Positions 51,640 through 61,479 of a DNA stretch of 64,000 nt are shown in pieces. The notes below the pieces were generated by a model, which was given only the letters and a program-made list of their open reading frames with translations, did not search any database and was not told the DNA's origin. The position numbers were made by a program, and so were the translations under genes. Position 1 is the stretch's first letter. Each line of letters opens with the position of its first letter. Source of the DNA: Mallotus nudiflorus (Eukaryota > Streptophyta > Magnoliopsida > Malpighiales > Euphorbiaceae); assembly GCA_947683625.1 (NCBI GenBank), contig CANTUR010000166.1, positions 1,891,001 through 1,955,000 of the forward strand. The letters run 5' to 3'.

Positions 51640-52053
51640 TATTATGACCTATATTTTAAAATTATTTTAATATTAAACGAGATATGCAGTGTTAATAAAT
51701 TTTAAATGTCAAATTTAATTATTTTACTATTTTGTGATTAATTACTATTATTTTATGTTTAATTAAATTTTTTACATAAATATATTATTTTGAAACTCAT
51801 TATTTTGAACATTTAAATTTTATTATTTATATTTACTATTTTCGGATGATATTATTTTAATAACAATATTTGGTGCATGATTATTTTAATATTATTATTT
51901 CTATTATTGTTTTATCAATTTCACTATTTATGTTGTTATTAAATTATTTCATTATTTGTATTATTATCGTTTAAGTGTTAATAGTTTATGTATATACATA
52001 TATTAATAAATGTTTGTGTATTTGTGCATGTGTGTGTGGCTATATGTGTGAGA

Positions 52054-52094
<41 letters not shown>

Positions 52095-55000
52095 GTGGAG
52101 AAATTTTTAAATATAAAGTAATATTATATTATAATATAATAGTTATAATATAAAGTATAATATAATATAATATACATATACATACAAAAACAAGAAATCT
52201 AAACGTGAACCAAGCAAAGAAAACATAGAACCTATTGTAACTTCCTTCCCCTCCCGCTGCAATTTGATTCTTCCCTTGTCGGTGTGCCTCCCCGACGTCT
52301 AACAACTCCGCTGCCTTCAACCAACAGCTCTGCCGCCCTTCTTCTTCTTCTCTAGCGCCGGTAGCGACAGAAACAACAACAGTGGCTGAAACTCCATTTT
52401 TCAACCGTTCTTCCTCCTCCGGTCACCTAAGCTCATGTTGCTAGTGTCTTTTGACTCCCTAAGTCGTGAGCAAGACAAATCCAAGCTCCTTTCAAGCTTA
52501 AATTTGTTCATTTGTGAGTTTTGTTGAATTTTTTATTTTGAGCATTAGGTTTTTCTAATTTTTTTAAGTTTGAGCTTAATGATTCACACAAAATCCCTTC
52601 ACAAAAGTTGTTTCTAATAGCTTAATCTTCATGAATAATTTTTTTTGAATTTTTGGAATTTATTTTAATTTTTGTGAATTTTTGAATATTTTATTATTAT
52701 TTATTGATTTTTCGTAAATTAATTTATTAAATTATAAATTTGGTATATTTGTTGTTATTATAAATTTTTATTAATTTTAGTGTTGAGATAATAATTTTTG
52801 TGATTTTTATGTAATTTTTATAAATATTTTTAGTTTATGTCAATATTAGAAAATTAGGTTAAAGTTGAGTTTTTGTTGAAATTATTGTTTAATAATATGT
52901 TTTAGTTGATATTAGTAATATATATGTTGAGAAAATAGTTTTTATGCATTTATATGATTTTTATAGAATTTTTGAGTAATATTAGTATTATTAAGGATAT
53001 TTTGTATTATAGGGTTAAATATGTAATTTTGTTAAAATTATAGCTAAATAATATGTTTTATTTGATTTTATAATTATTGATAGAATTAAAATGATTTTTA
53101 AAAATTAATTACTATTTTTAACTAATTAATACTAATTTTCAAAAATTGTTTTCAAATAATATATTATATATTATTTTGGTAATAAAATGGGTTTTTAGTA
53201 ATTTTTAATATGTATTTAGGCTATTTTAGTTATTTGAATAGTGAATTTTTATTAATTTATATTGAATTATTGAGAAAATTGATTTTTAATAATATTATAT
53301 TATTATTTTGAAATTTTTACATAATTATTGTGAAATTAAGTATATTTGATGTTTTAGTGTTAAATATGTGATATTTTGAGGATATTTATGGCATTTATTG
53401 ATTTTTATTATATTTGTTATATTATTTTTATTTTTGGTGAATTGTGGACCTCGGTTGGGGAATTGTGCAGTTCGGGATCCCAACCGAGGGTTGTGTGAAT
53501 TTTGGTTTTTGAAGTGTGTTTTTTTTGCAGGACCAGCTCTACTTTTTAGTAGAGAGATGTCCATTTTACAGATGAGATTGTATCAAATTTTTGATAGAAT
53601 TCTCGTAAAACGTGACATCAGGTCAATTCTAAATTTTGTGTCTGTATGTGTTCTAAAATCTTAGATCGAGTCTCTTTAGAGGTTTAAGTTAGATTTATCC
53701 TGATTTTCTTTATTATTTTATTTGTTTAGTTGTGCCGAGACCTAGGTTTAGTGGACTGGGCCTGTCATACCAGTATCGAGGAGTGCAAACTTGTGAGTTG
53801 TTATTTTATGTATTCATTACATTTAGGATGCATGTTTTAGCACATATATATATATATTGATTGTATTTATTCATAAAATGTTTTATTAAATGCTTAAATA
53901 TATTTTTAGGTATATTTTTAGTATATTTTTGGTATATTTTGAAATAAATGCATGTCATTTTATTGATTTATACTAAAATTGTTTTTAAGTATATTATTGG
54001 TTTATTTTTGATATATTTAATGTTTGATTTGAATCTATCTGACATATGTATACTCGAAATATACTTAATTTATTTTAAGTATATTTCTAGTATATATATG
54101 GTTTATTTATCATTATGAATGTCATTATGTATTACTTATTTTACTGTATGAATGTTTTATTTTAAATGAAGGATATCGATAGAACGTGCTACCTAGTGGG
54201 CAGCACTAGGACCATGTACGTACCCATGCGATAGATTTAGGATTGAGTGAGAATTAACTGTGGTGGTTATGATTCGATTGAGAATGATATTGATTAATTT
54301 GATTGAAATGTGATGTGATTGATAGTGTGATTGTTGAAACTTGGTTGACCAAGTGTCTTAAGGCCAATTACACTGACAGTCAGACTGCTGGAGCTCGGTT
54401 GACTTAGTGTCTTGGGGCCAATCTACTGTCCATATGGAATAAGTGAATTTATTTGAAATTAAGTGAGCCCTGTATGGCTAGAGAGTTACTGTTGATCGAG
54501 GTTGCGTTAAATAAGGTTCTATTTGATCCTTCATAAATCTATAATTTTTTAGTATTATTATATAAGTGATTTTCAACATCTGTATGAATTGCTTATATCT
54601 ATATTTATTATATATGAATGTTTGATTGCATTTGACATATAGAAGATGCATGTATATATATTATAACAATTCACTTAGTGAGGTTTGACTCCTTTCAATT
54701 GATATTTTTATAGGAGAGTCTTCTTCTTCAGAACTCAGCAGTAGACCTATCTGTCAGATTTCTTCCGTCCCAGCTCGTTTATGTAAATTATCCACTTAAT
54801 TTTATATTGTGTTGTAGAAAACTGTAGTAGTCATATTTTGTATCAGTAGTAAGTTGTATTTTATTTTTACTGTATGTGGTTATATTCATAGGCTTTTATT
54901 TGAATATTGTATTAATATATTTTATGTTATGATATGAAAGAGATTATTTTTATTACATTGGTTTATGATTTTAATTATGATGCATATTTATTTATTTTAT

Positions 55001-55103
55001 TTTATTATTGCATGCTTTTATTTTAAGGTTTGCTACGGGTTCTGGATTCGAAAAAATTCTCGTTCCCTAGCACCGGTCATGACCTCTAATTTAGGTCGTG
55101 ACA
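51640..55103 (+). repeat. Solo LTR of the gypsy family, subfamily B (3464 bp)
   Basis: It runs from tattatgacc (expected TG changed to TA) to ggtcgtgaca, in plus orientation, opposite to the other complete copies. The perfect GTATT duplication and the uninterrupted continuation of the host LTR at 55109 show a clean insertion followed by LTR-LTR recombination. The hairpin CCTAGTG..CACTAGG is at 54192-54210, the GC-rich patch at about 52230-52460, and the repeated gagctcggttgacttagtgt blocks at 54320-54430. Confidence 0.88.
52057..52095. repeat. Compound (TA)n(TG)n microsatellite
   Basis: A tatata run followed by tgtgtg inside the solo LTR. Confidence 0.8.
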
Positions 55104-55287
55104 GTATTGTTCAAATCTTTTAGAAATATGATTCTTTAATCTTGTAGGATTGTTTTGTTTAAAAGAGAACGAGACTTATTTTGTACAGTAATATTCCTAA
55201 TTGAAATAAATTTTCTTTTTATTCAAGTAACACTCTCATTAGGGGAACGTAACATTTATTAGAATATAATACTGATATAGGGTATCA
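55104..55287 (+). repeat. Right LTR of the LARD-like element, second part
   Basis: After the duplicated gtatt it resumes with gttcaaatcttttagaaata, matching 33332 onward, and ends agggtatca. Confidence 0.8.
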
Positions 55288-55705
55288 ATATCTAATTTTT
55301 AAGATGTAAAGAATGAACTTAGCTTTCTATTTTGTATATTAGGAAAAAAAAAATTAATTTTCAACTTTTAATTTAGAGATATTTTTTGTACAATCAGAAA
55401 CAGATAATGTAATAGTGACAAAAGAAATAGAGAATGTACTGATGGCATGCCATACGAATACCATAACATCCAAGTCAGTGCTCAAGCCAGACATGATATG
55501 GTCAAATACTACGGCCCATTACAAATTTTCTGCATGCATTCTGCGACCCGGAAGTACACAGATTACCAGCTTTTTTATTCTTTTTAGCATTATTATCTTA
55601 AACATTTCAGAATCCAGATTACTAGGTCTCCAATCCTCATCACTCTCATCATCTTCTCAATTTTTTTAATTATTTTGTTTCCAGGCAAACCCAGCCATCC
55701 ATCCC
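55288..55705. other. Upstream region of the PRISE gene
   Basis: Unique AT-rich DNA. The plus-strand frame at 55415-55669 has no recognisable domain. It probably holds promoter sequence for the gene that follows. Confidence 0.45.
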
Positions 55706-55713
55706 TTTATAAA
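55706..55713 (+). promoter_or_regulatory. TATA box of the PRISE gene
   Basis: tttataaa in a GC-richer context (catccctttataaacccc), about 215 bp before the ATG. It predicts a start of transcription near 55740 and a leader of about 180 nt. Confidence 0.6.
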
Positions 55714-55921
55714 CCCCATGTCCCAACCCCAGAAAGATCACAAAATAATCCTAATCATATATACATATTTTACCTGCAAATCCAACCAGAAATTCTGAAC
55801 TAAGACCGATTGTTAGCCTTTATTTTTTTTTCTTTAAGCTTTTAGCAGCTCTCTGCATCAGTCTAGATTATTATTATTATCTCTTCTTCTTCTTCGTCTT
55901 CATCATTTTGTTAGAAAAACA

Positions 55922-57190
55922 ATGAGCTGGTGGTGGGCTGGTGCTATCGGAGCTGCTAGGGTAATTTTAACAAAAAAACAATGAGTTGGTTGAACTTGTT
56001 GTATCTTTCAGTTCGGTAATCTATCAATTTCTTACCTCAGTTTCCTGTGTTTACAGAAAAAATTTGAACAAGATGATGCACCGCGAAGTTTCCACAGTGT
56101 GGCTCTCGTCCTAGGAGTCACCGGAATCGTCGGCAATAGTTTAGCTGAAATCCTCCCCTTGTCAGACGTTCCCGGAGGCCCATGGAAAATTTACGGCGTC
56201 GCCCGTCGTCCGCAGCCAAACTGGAACTCCGACCATCCTGTCGAATACATCCAGTGTGATCTCTCGGATCAAGCGGAGACTTACTCCAAACTTTCTCAGC
56301 TAACTGATGTTACTAACATCTTTTATGTCACATGGGCTAGCCGATCATCGGAGGCTGAGAATTGCGAAATCAACGGTCTCATGTTCCGTAATGTTCTTCA
56401 GGCCGTCATCCCGAACACTCCCAACCTCCGTCACATCTGTCTCCAGACTGGAACTAAGCACTATGCGGGTCCATTTGAGTTGTTCGGCAAGATCAAAGCG
56501 CACGATCCGCCATTAACGGAGGATTTGCCAAGATTAGACGTGCCTAATTTCTATTATACCTTAGAGGATATCATGTTTGAAGAAGTAGCAAAGAAGGAGG
56601 GACTGACCTGGTCTATTCACAGACCAGATCAGATTTTTGGGTTCTCTCCTTACAGTTTAATGAATATTATTGGTACTCTGTGTGTGTACGCTACTATATG
56701 TAAACACGAGGGATTGCCTTTCCTATTTCCCGGAACTAAACAGGCATGGAATAGCTACTCAATTGCTTCAGATGCTGATTTGATCGCGGAGCATCAAATT
56801 TGGGCATCTGTGGACCCAAATGCGAAAGATGAAGCCTTTAATTGCCACAATGGTGATGTGTTCAAGTGGAAGCATTTCTGGAAAGTTTTAGCAGAGCAAT
56901 TTGAGATAGAGAAATATGGGTTCGAGGAAACAGAGAAGAGGCTGAGTTTAGTAGAGATGATGAAAGGCAAAGAAGCTGTGTGGGAGGAGATAGTGAGAGA
57001 GAATCAACTGCAGCCGACTAAATTAAACGAGGTGGCTGTTTGGTGGTTTGCTGATGTGATGTTGGGTGGTGAAAATCCCATAACCAGCATGAACAAGAGC
57101 AAGGAACATGGGTTCTTGGGTTTTAGGAATTCCAAGAATTCTTTCATTTCTTGGATTGATAAAATGAAGGCTTACAGGATTGTGCCTTGA
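55922..57190 (+). CDS. VEP1: Progesterone 5-beta-reductase/iridoid-synthase-like reductase (PRISE), 2 exons, 390 aa
   Basis: Exon 1 is 55922-55960 (MSWWWAGAIGAAR) and exon 2 is 56057-57190, with a GT..AG phase-0 intron. The total of 390 aa is typical for the family. It is a short-chain dehydrogenase that reduces enone C=C bonds with NADPH in the cytosol. The cofactor motif is G33-V-T-G-I-V-G39, with ARRP following the second strand. FYVTW places Trp at 106. Family catalytic residues are present at the expected numbers: Lys147 (TGTKHYAG) and Tyr179 (NFYYTLED). IFGFSPYS and DADLIAEHQIWA are also conserved. Asp204 in HRPD replaces the Gly common in relatives. The true natural substrate (progesterone, small enones, or 8-oxogeranial) cannot be told from sequence. 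The tiny first exon is easily missed. Confidence 0.95.
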
Positions 57191-58640
57191 TTTGAATTTG
57201 GCTGGCTTTTGAAATTGTTTTAAATTTATTGGTTGTAATGGTAAGGGGTTAAAAAAAAAAAAAGAATAATTTAAGAGGTAAAAGTTTATTTATTATAATA
57301 TTAAAAATAAAAAATTAAATAATTTTTTAATGAATAAAAATTTTATTTAACTAAAAAAGTTTTGTTATCAAGAAAACCAAAAAGATTGCTCCTTCAGATT
57401 TTTTCTGCAAAGCTTTCTCTTTTCATAGGTGAAAAGGAAATGAGGAGTTATTTTGTGATTTTATTAATAAAAAATAAGAGCTGCTAAATGATAAATAAAA
57501 TAATAGCACATACCTGCCTTCTCTAAAGGGTTCGCATTGATGGAAATGAAAAAGCAAGAGCAATAACCCACCCGTCTGTGTTATAATACATTGGCAAAAG
57601 AAAAGGATGGAAACAGATTCAGCAGCACAACGTTGATATATGGGTAAAACATACAGCAACTTTTGCTTTTATACATTAACGAGAAAGATTAACTGCGGTT
57701 CCTTTCGGACAGTATTAACGGTTAGTATTTTATAATAATAATTTAAAAAATTAATAACAGAAGATATATTTATTTCATAATAAATTAATTACTTAGCATA
57801 ATAAACTATCCACGCTGTGCTATAGGTCAATTATATATAAATATATATATATATAATGTTTAATAAGTACACATAAAATTGAATAATTGAAAATTTAGAT
57901 ATCAAGATAGTATTTGAAATTAATATTTTTTTAACTAAAATGTTAAAAAAAAATTAAGAGTAAACACATTGGAAATAAAAACAATGTCAATTTTCCTTGT
58001 CATATGGTTCATCAATCTTACAAGAAAAAAGAAACAATTAATAACAAAATTATAATGTACTTGGAAAAATTAATAATTTATTTTATTATTTTTTTCAAAT
58101 GTATGAAGCAAGTTTCTTAACTAGTGATTTTTTAAAAAATAAATCGACTTGTAATTGATGAATTGATAAAATAGAAATTTCAATAACGATGTTTCGACTG
58201 TTAAAGTAAATGTGAAAAAAAAAATTCAATGAAAACAGATAACACATCAAAATATCTGTTGAGGTTAATTAGTTAGCTAAAAGAAAAAATTACCAAAATT
58301 CATAATGAAAGACATAAAAAATTCGTAACAAAAAATTTTCGAATTTCATAATGTTAAGCAATAAAATTACTGTCGAAGTAAAAGATCACTTGGTGTACTT
58401 ATAAGAGTTACAAAATTCGTTATCAAGAACGAAAGGGCAAACGACAGTGCATCAACATGGATGGACGACGTCATTTTGAAGGCAGAATGGAGAGCCTGTC
58501 AAGACGGGTAAAATAGTCAAAAGTCTATCAAGGAAAGCAGTGGCAAATATTGTAATTCCATGCAAAACCAGTGGGCTACAAATTCACTGTAGTGCTGCAG
58601 TGAAATTGTATTCTGAAGTTTATATAGATAACAAGGAAGA
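57191..58640. other. 3' flank of the PRISE gene and intergenic DNA
   Basis: Probable 3' UTR to about 57260 (an a-run at 57252). The rest is AT-rich with no convincing gene. 58440-58620 has more balanced composition but no conserved frame. Confidence 0.5.
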
Positions 58641-58670
58641 TTTCTCGCACTACGCTGCGGGCAACGCAAG
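58641..58670 (-). repeat. Probable Helitron 3' terminal hairpin
   Basis: The minus strand has the stem CGTTGC-CC-GCAGCG (58666-58653, one G-T pair) in otherwise AT-rich DNA, followed by tagtgcgagaaatc. Position downstream of the coding region fits a Helitron end. No CTRR follows at the usual distance, so the exact terminus is unclear. Confidence 0.5.
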
Positions 58671-58974
58671 TGATTTTTATTTAAATAATATTATTTTTCC
58701 TAAAAATTAAAAGATATATAATATTTTTATAATAAATTTATTATTAAACATAATAATTATTAAATTCATATATACAAGTATTCAAAAAGACACAATTCAA
58801 ACAGTTTATAATGAGTACATTAAAAAAATAAAAATAAAATAACATTAGTTTATTGTTCAAAAAACAAAAGAGAACAACAATAGTTTTCTTCGGTGAAAGA
58901 GCCATGAACTCTGCAAAAAAAAAAAAAAAAACAGTTTTAAAAATAATGATATGCAACAAATAGAATGTACAAAT

Positions 58975-60560
58975 AATTTTTTTAAAAGAAAAAATCTGGT
59001 GCACATTTTCTTAGCAGGTGACTCGTTTGGAAACAAATCAACTTGCACTTGACATATTGAAATTGAAGTCACTGGAATCTCAATAGTCTGTGAAATCCTG
59101 CTTGTGTCGCTAGCATTTTTGTTGGTGTTTTCAAAAAAATCAAGCGATCTTTTAATTGTCCTATTAACATAAGATGAAATTGGCTTGTGCAGTAAAGTTG
59201 AGCTTGTCAAAAACAACTTCAATCCTTATCATCTCAGAAGATATGCACAATTTTAAAAGAAAGATCGTCTGGATCTTTAATTTTGTTGCTGATAACAATT
59301 TGAAAGATTCTCTCCAGTCTGTAAATGTGGGTCATCAAAGGTGGAATTGACATTCTATCTTTGTAGTTGTTAGCCAAGGTGTTGGTCGGAAAACCAATTA
59401 AATCAACAACCAACCTTCCAAATATAAAAAAAAGATGCGGATCCAATTGCGTCTTCAACGACAACATTTAATTTATACCCAAAAAATAATAATTTTATGT
59501 AGTGAATTTGTGACCGAAAAATAAACAATTAATAAAAACAACAAATTAGGTTAAAGAAAAAATAGTACTAGTGTATTGAAGGATCATGAAGGACTGCACA
59601 ATTGTTGCACCACATTTGTTCATTGTAACTCTAAACATTGCTTTTGCATTGTAGGCATACTTTCTACCACCATCCATTAGTGACATTAATACTTTTAATG
59701 GTTGCATTGCATGTGAATTTAACATCCTAAGAACAAAATATTAAATAGGCAGATTTAATTAATACGCAATATATTTTGTTTAATATATAAAACAGAATAA
59801 CAAACATTCATTAACCTTATTTGAGTGAATATCCAAAGACAAAAGCTGAGAAATTGTTCGGCGATTAATTTCTTTATTTGCAATGGCATTTTTTGAAGCA
59901 TGGGATTCAGCTTCAATTCTCAAAATTTTTTGAAATGATTGTAGCAATCTGTGAAGAAAATAACAATAAAATTAAAAAAAAATTATATGCAATAAAGAAA
60001 ATTAAGTGGTCTATAAAATTCAATTACTTGTTCTTAAGTGAAACAATTTCAGGAATGTCAAGATCAAAAGAAATCTAGTTGTTGATGTACTAATAATTGC
60101 AATCTTATCTTCAAAATCGATAGAAAAGAACATATATCAATACAAAATTGAAATTGGGATATTTTGATTATATAACTAATCAAACAGATTTGTAGAAACA
60201 AAATGATAAGTCAATCAATAAAATTAATACCATTGAATTTTTTTATGGTCATTAAAAGGAAAGCAACTATTACTGGACCATCCTCGCCTGCATCAATCAC
60301 GCTGTCTTCAGGACATATAGAAGCTGATTTATCCCACAACATTATATCAAGTTTATCATTTCAGTTTGGAATAAAAAAGTTACATGCACTTAGAAAGGTG
60401 GAAAAAATGAATATAATCAAAATTATTTAACTAAATAAAATAGTATTGCATACTTTGCATTTCTTATTTCAAGCCTTTTTTTTCCATGCAATATGGCCAA
60501 TAATATAGATTTCTTCAATATTCCTAATTGATGTTGTCTGTCCAAATATCTCTGTGTGTG

Positions 60561-60638
<78 letters not shown>

Positions 60639-60990
60639 TAAGACAATTGGCATGAGTGAAATACAAAGGAAAAAAATATTTAAACTAATATTGTTATAGG
60701 GATTCTTCGAAAGAAGAAAAGGAATGAAATGAATTGATTTTTTTCCAACTATGGTCAATATAACACAGTAATAACAATGTATATACCTGTTAAAAATGTC
60801 TTATCACCTATCAAAGGGAATCTGATAATCTTCATTGTCCAATACTTTCAGAAAGGTATTATGAAGCAGTCTGATATGGTATGGATGATTGCTGACTTTA
60901 TAACTTGATTAGGCAGGTATGATTATAAAACCAGATATATGATACATCCTCCCCTCAGTCAACATATGCTTGAAATGATTAATTAACTAC
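58975..60990 (-). pseudogene. RPA1-like single-strand DNA-binding protein gene of the Helitron, broken
   Basis: Minus-strand pieces read in order like an RPA70-type protein. The first OB-fold at about 60985-60870 has EGRMYHISGFIIIPA, then a stop, then SSYKVSNH. The second OB-fold at about 60390-60240 has KLDIMLWDKSA and GPVIVAFLLMTIKN. A short exon near 60090-60045 holds DLDIPEIVSLKNK, preceded by a stop. NRRTISQLLSLDIHSNK follows near 59890-59815. The C-terminal zinc domain near 59720-59580 reads FTCNATI, GWW, a stop in place of the usual Tyr, KVCLQCK, another stop, then WCNNCAVLHDPSI. 59467-59234 continues with FGRLVVDLIGFPTNTLAN. Exon ends look like splice sites. Plant Helitrons often carry RPA1 homologues. 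Several in-frame stops make this copy non-functional. Confidence 0.7.
60561..60636. repeat. (CT)n followed by (TA)n microsatellite
   Basis: About 36 bp of ct repeats runs straight into about 40 bp of ta repeats, within an apparent intron of the RPA1-like pseudogene. Confidence 0.85.
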
Positions 60991-61479
60991 CTTAGTATTG
61001 TACCTTGCATTATGTTTGCCTGTGAAAAAAATGAACATTTAATTTAATAACAAATTTATACAATAAAGACATGTATAGGAAAAATGAAATACCTTATCAT
61101 CAAGCATTAAAAATTCCAAGCTGTATACTTCATTAGAATTACTAATGTTGGTGAATTCCCAAATCTGAGAAATACAGACTTTGATTCAAACATTTTTTGA
61201 TGCATTATTTATTTCTAATAATATTGTGTAGGACATTTTTCCTGCGAAATTGACAAACAACAGAAAAAAATTATTTAAAGAATCAAGGATCATAAGCTAC
61301 AATGAATGAATGCATTTTTTTCATATAATGAAAACAAAAACGTAAAACTTACAAAGAAAGAAGCAATGTAAATAGTGTATCATCAGTTTACAGTAATATC
61401 ATAAAAAATTTCATGATATACAATATGCTTAGTATATTTTGTATATTTACAATTTTCATCTATGTTTTTTTATTTATTA

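Larger units (their letters stand above)
33054..55287 (+). mobile_element. Non-coding LTR element (LARD-like) carrying nested gypsy insertions
   Basis: Two ~470-bp LTRs in direct orientation, TGA..TATCA, lie at 33054-33522 and at 51343-51639 plus 55109-55287 (the latter split by a solo LTR). Flanks are atata/atatc. Removing the nested insertions leaves an interior of about 5.6 kb (33523-33942 and 46129-51342) with no frame encoding gag, pol or any recognised domain. Long non-coding interiors with conserved ends define LARD-type elements, which depend on proteins from other elements. The junction before the right LTR reads cacagacggcgcta, and the LTRs share aagtcagtat. Orientation is assigned from which side resembles the downstream junction and is not certain. 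Confidence 0.75.

Noticed and set aside
56307..56516. Second plus-strand frame inside the PRISE gene
   Set aside because: Shadow frame. The overlapping frame carries all SDR motifs.
60469..60666. Frame with alternating Ile/Tyr then Arg/Glu
   Set aside because: Translation of the (TA)n and (CT)n microsatellites.
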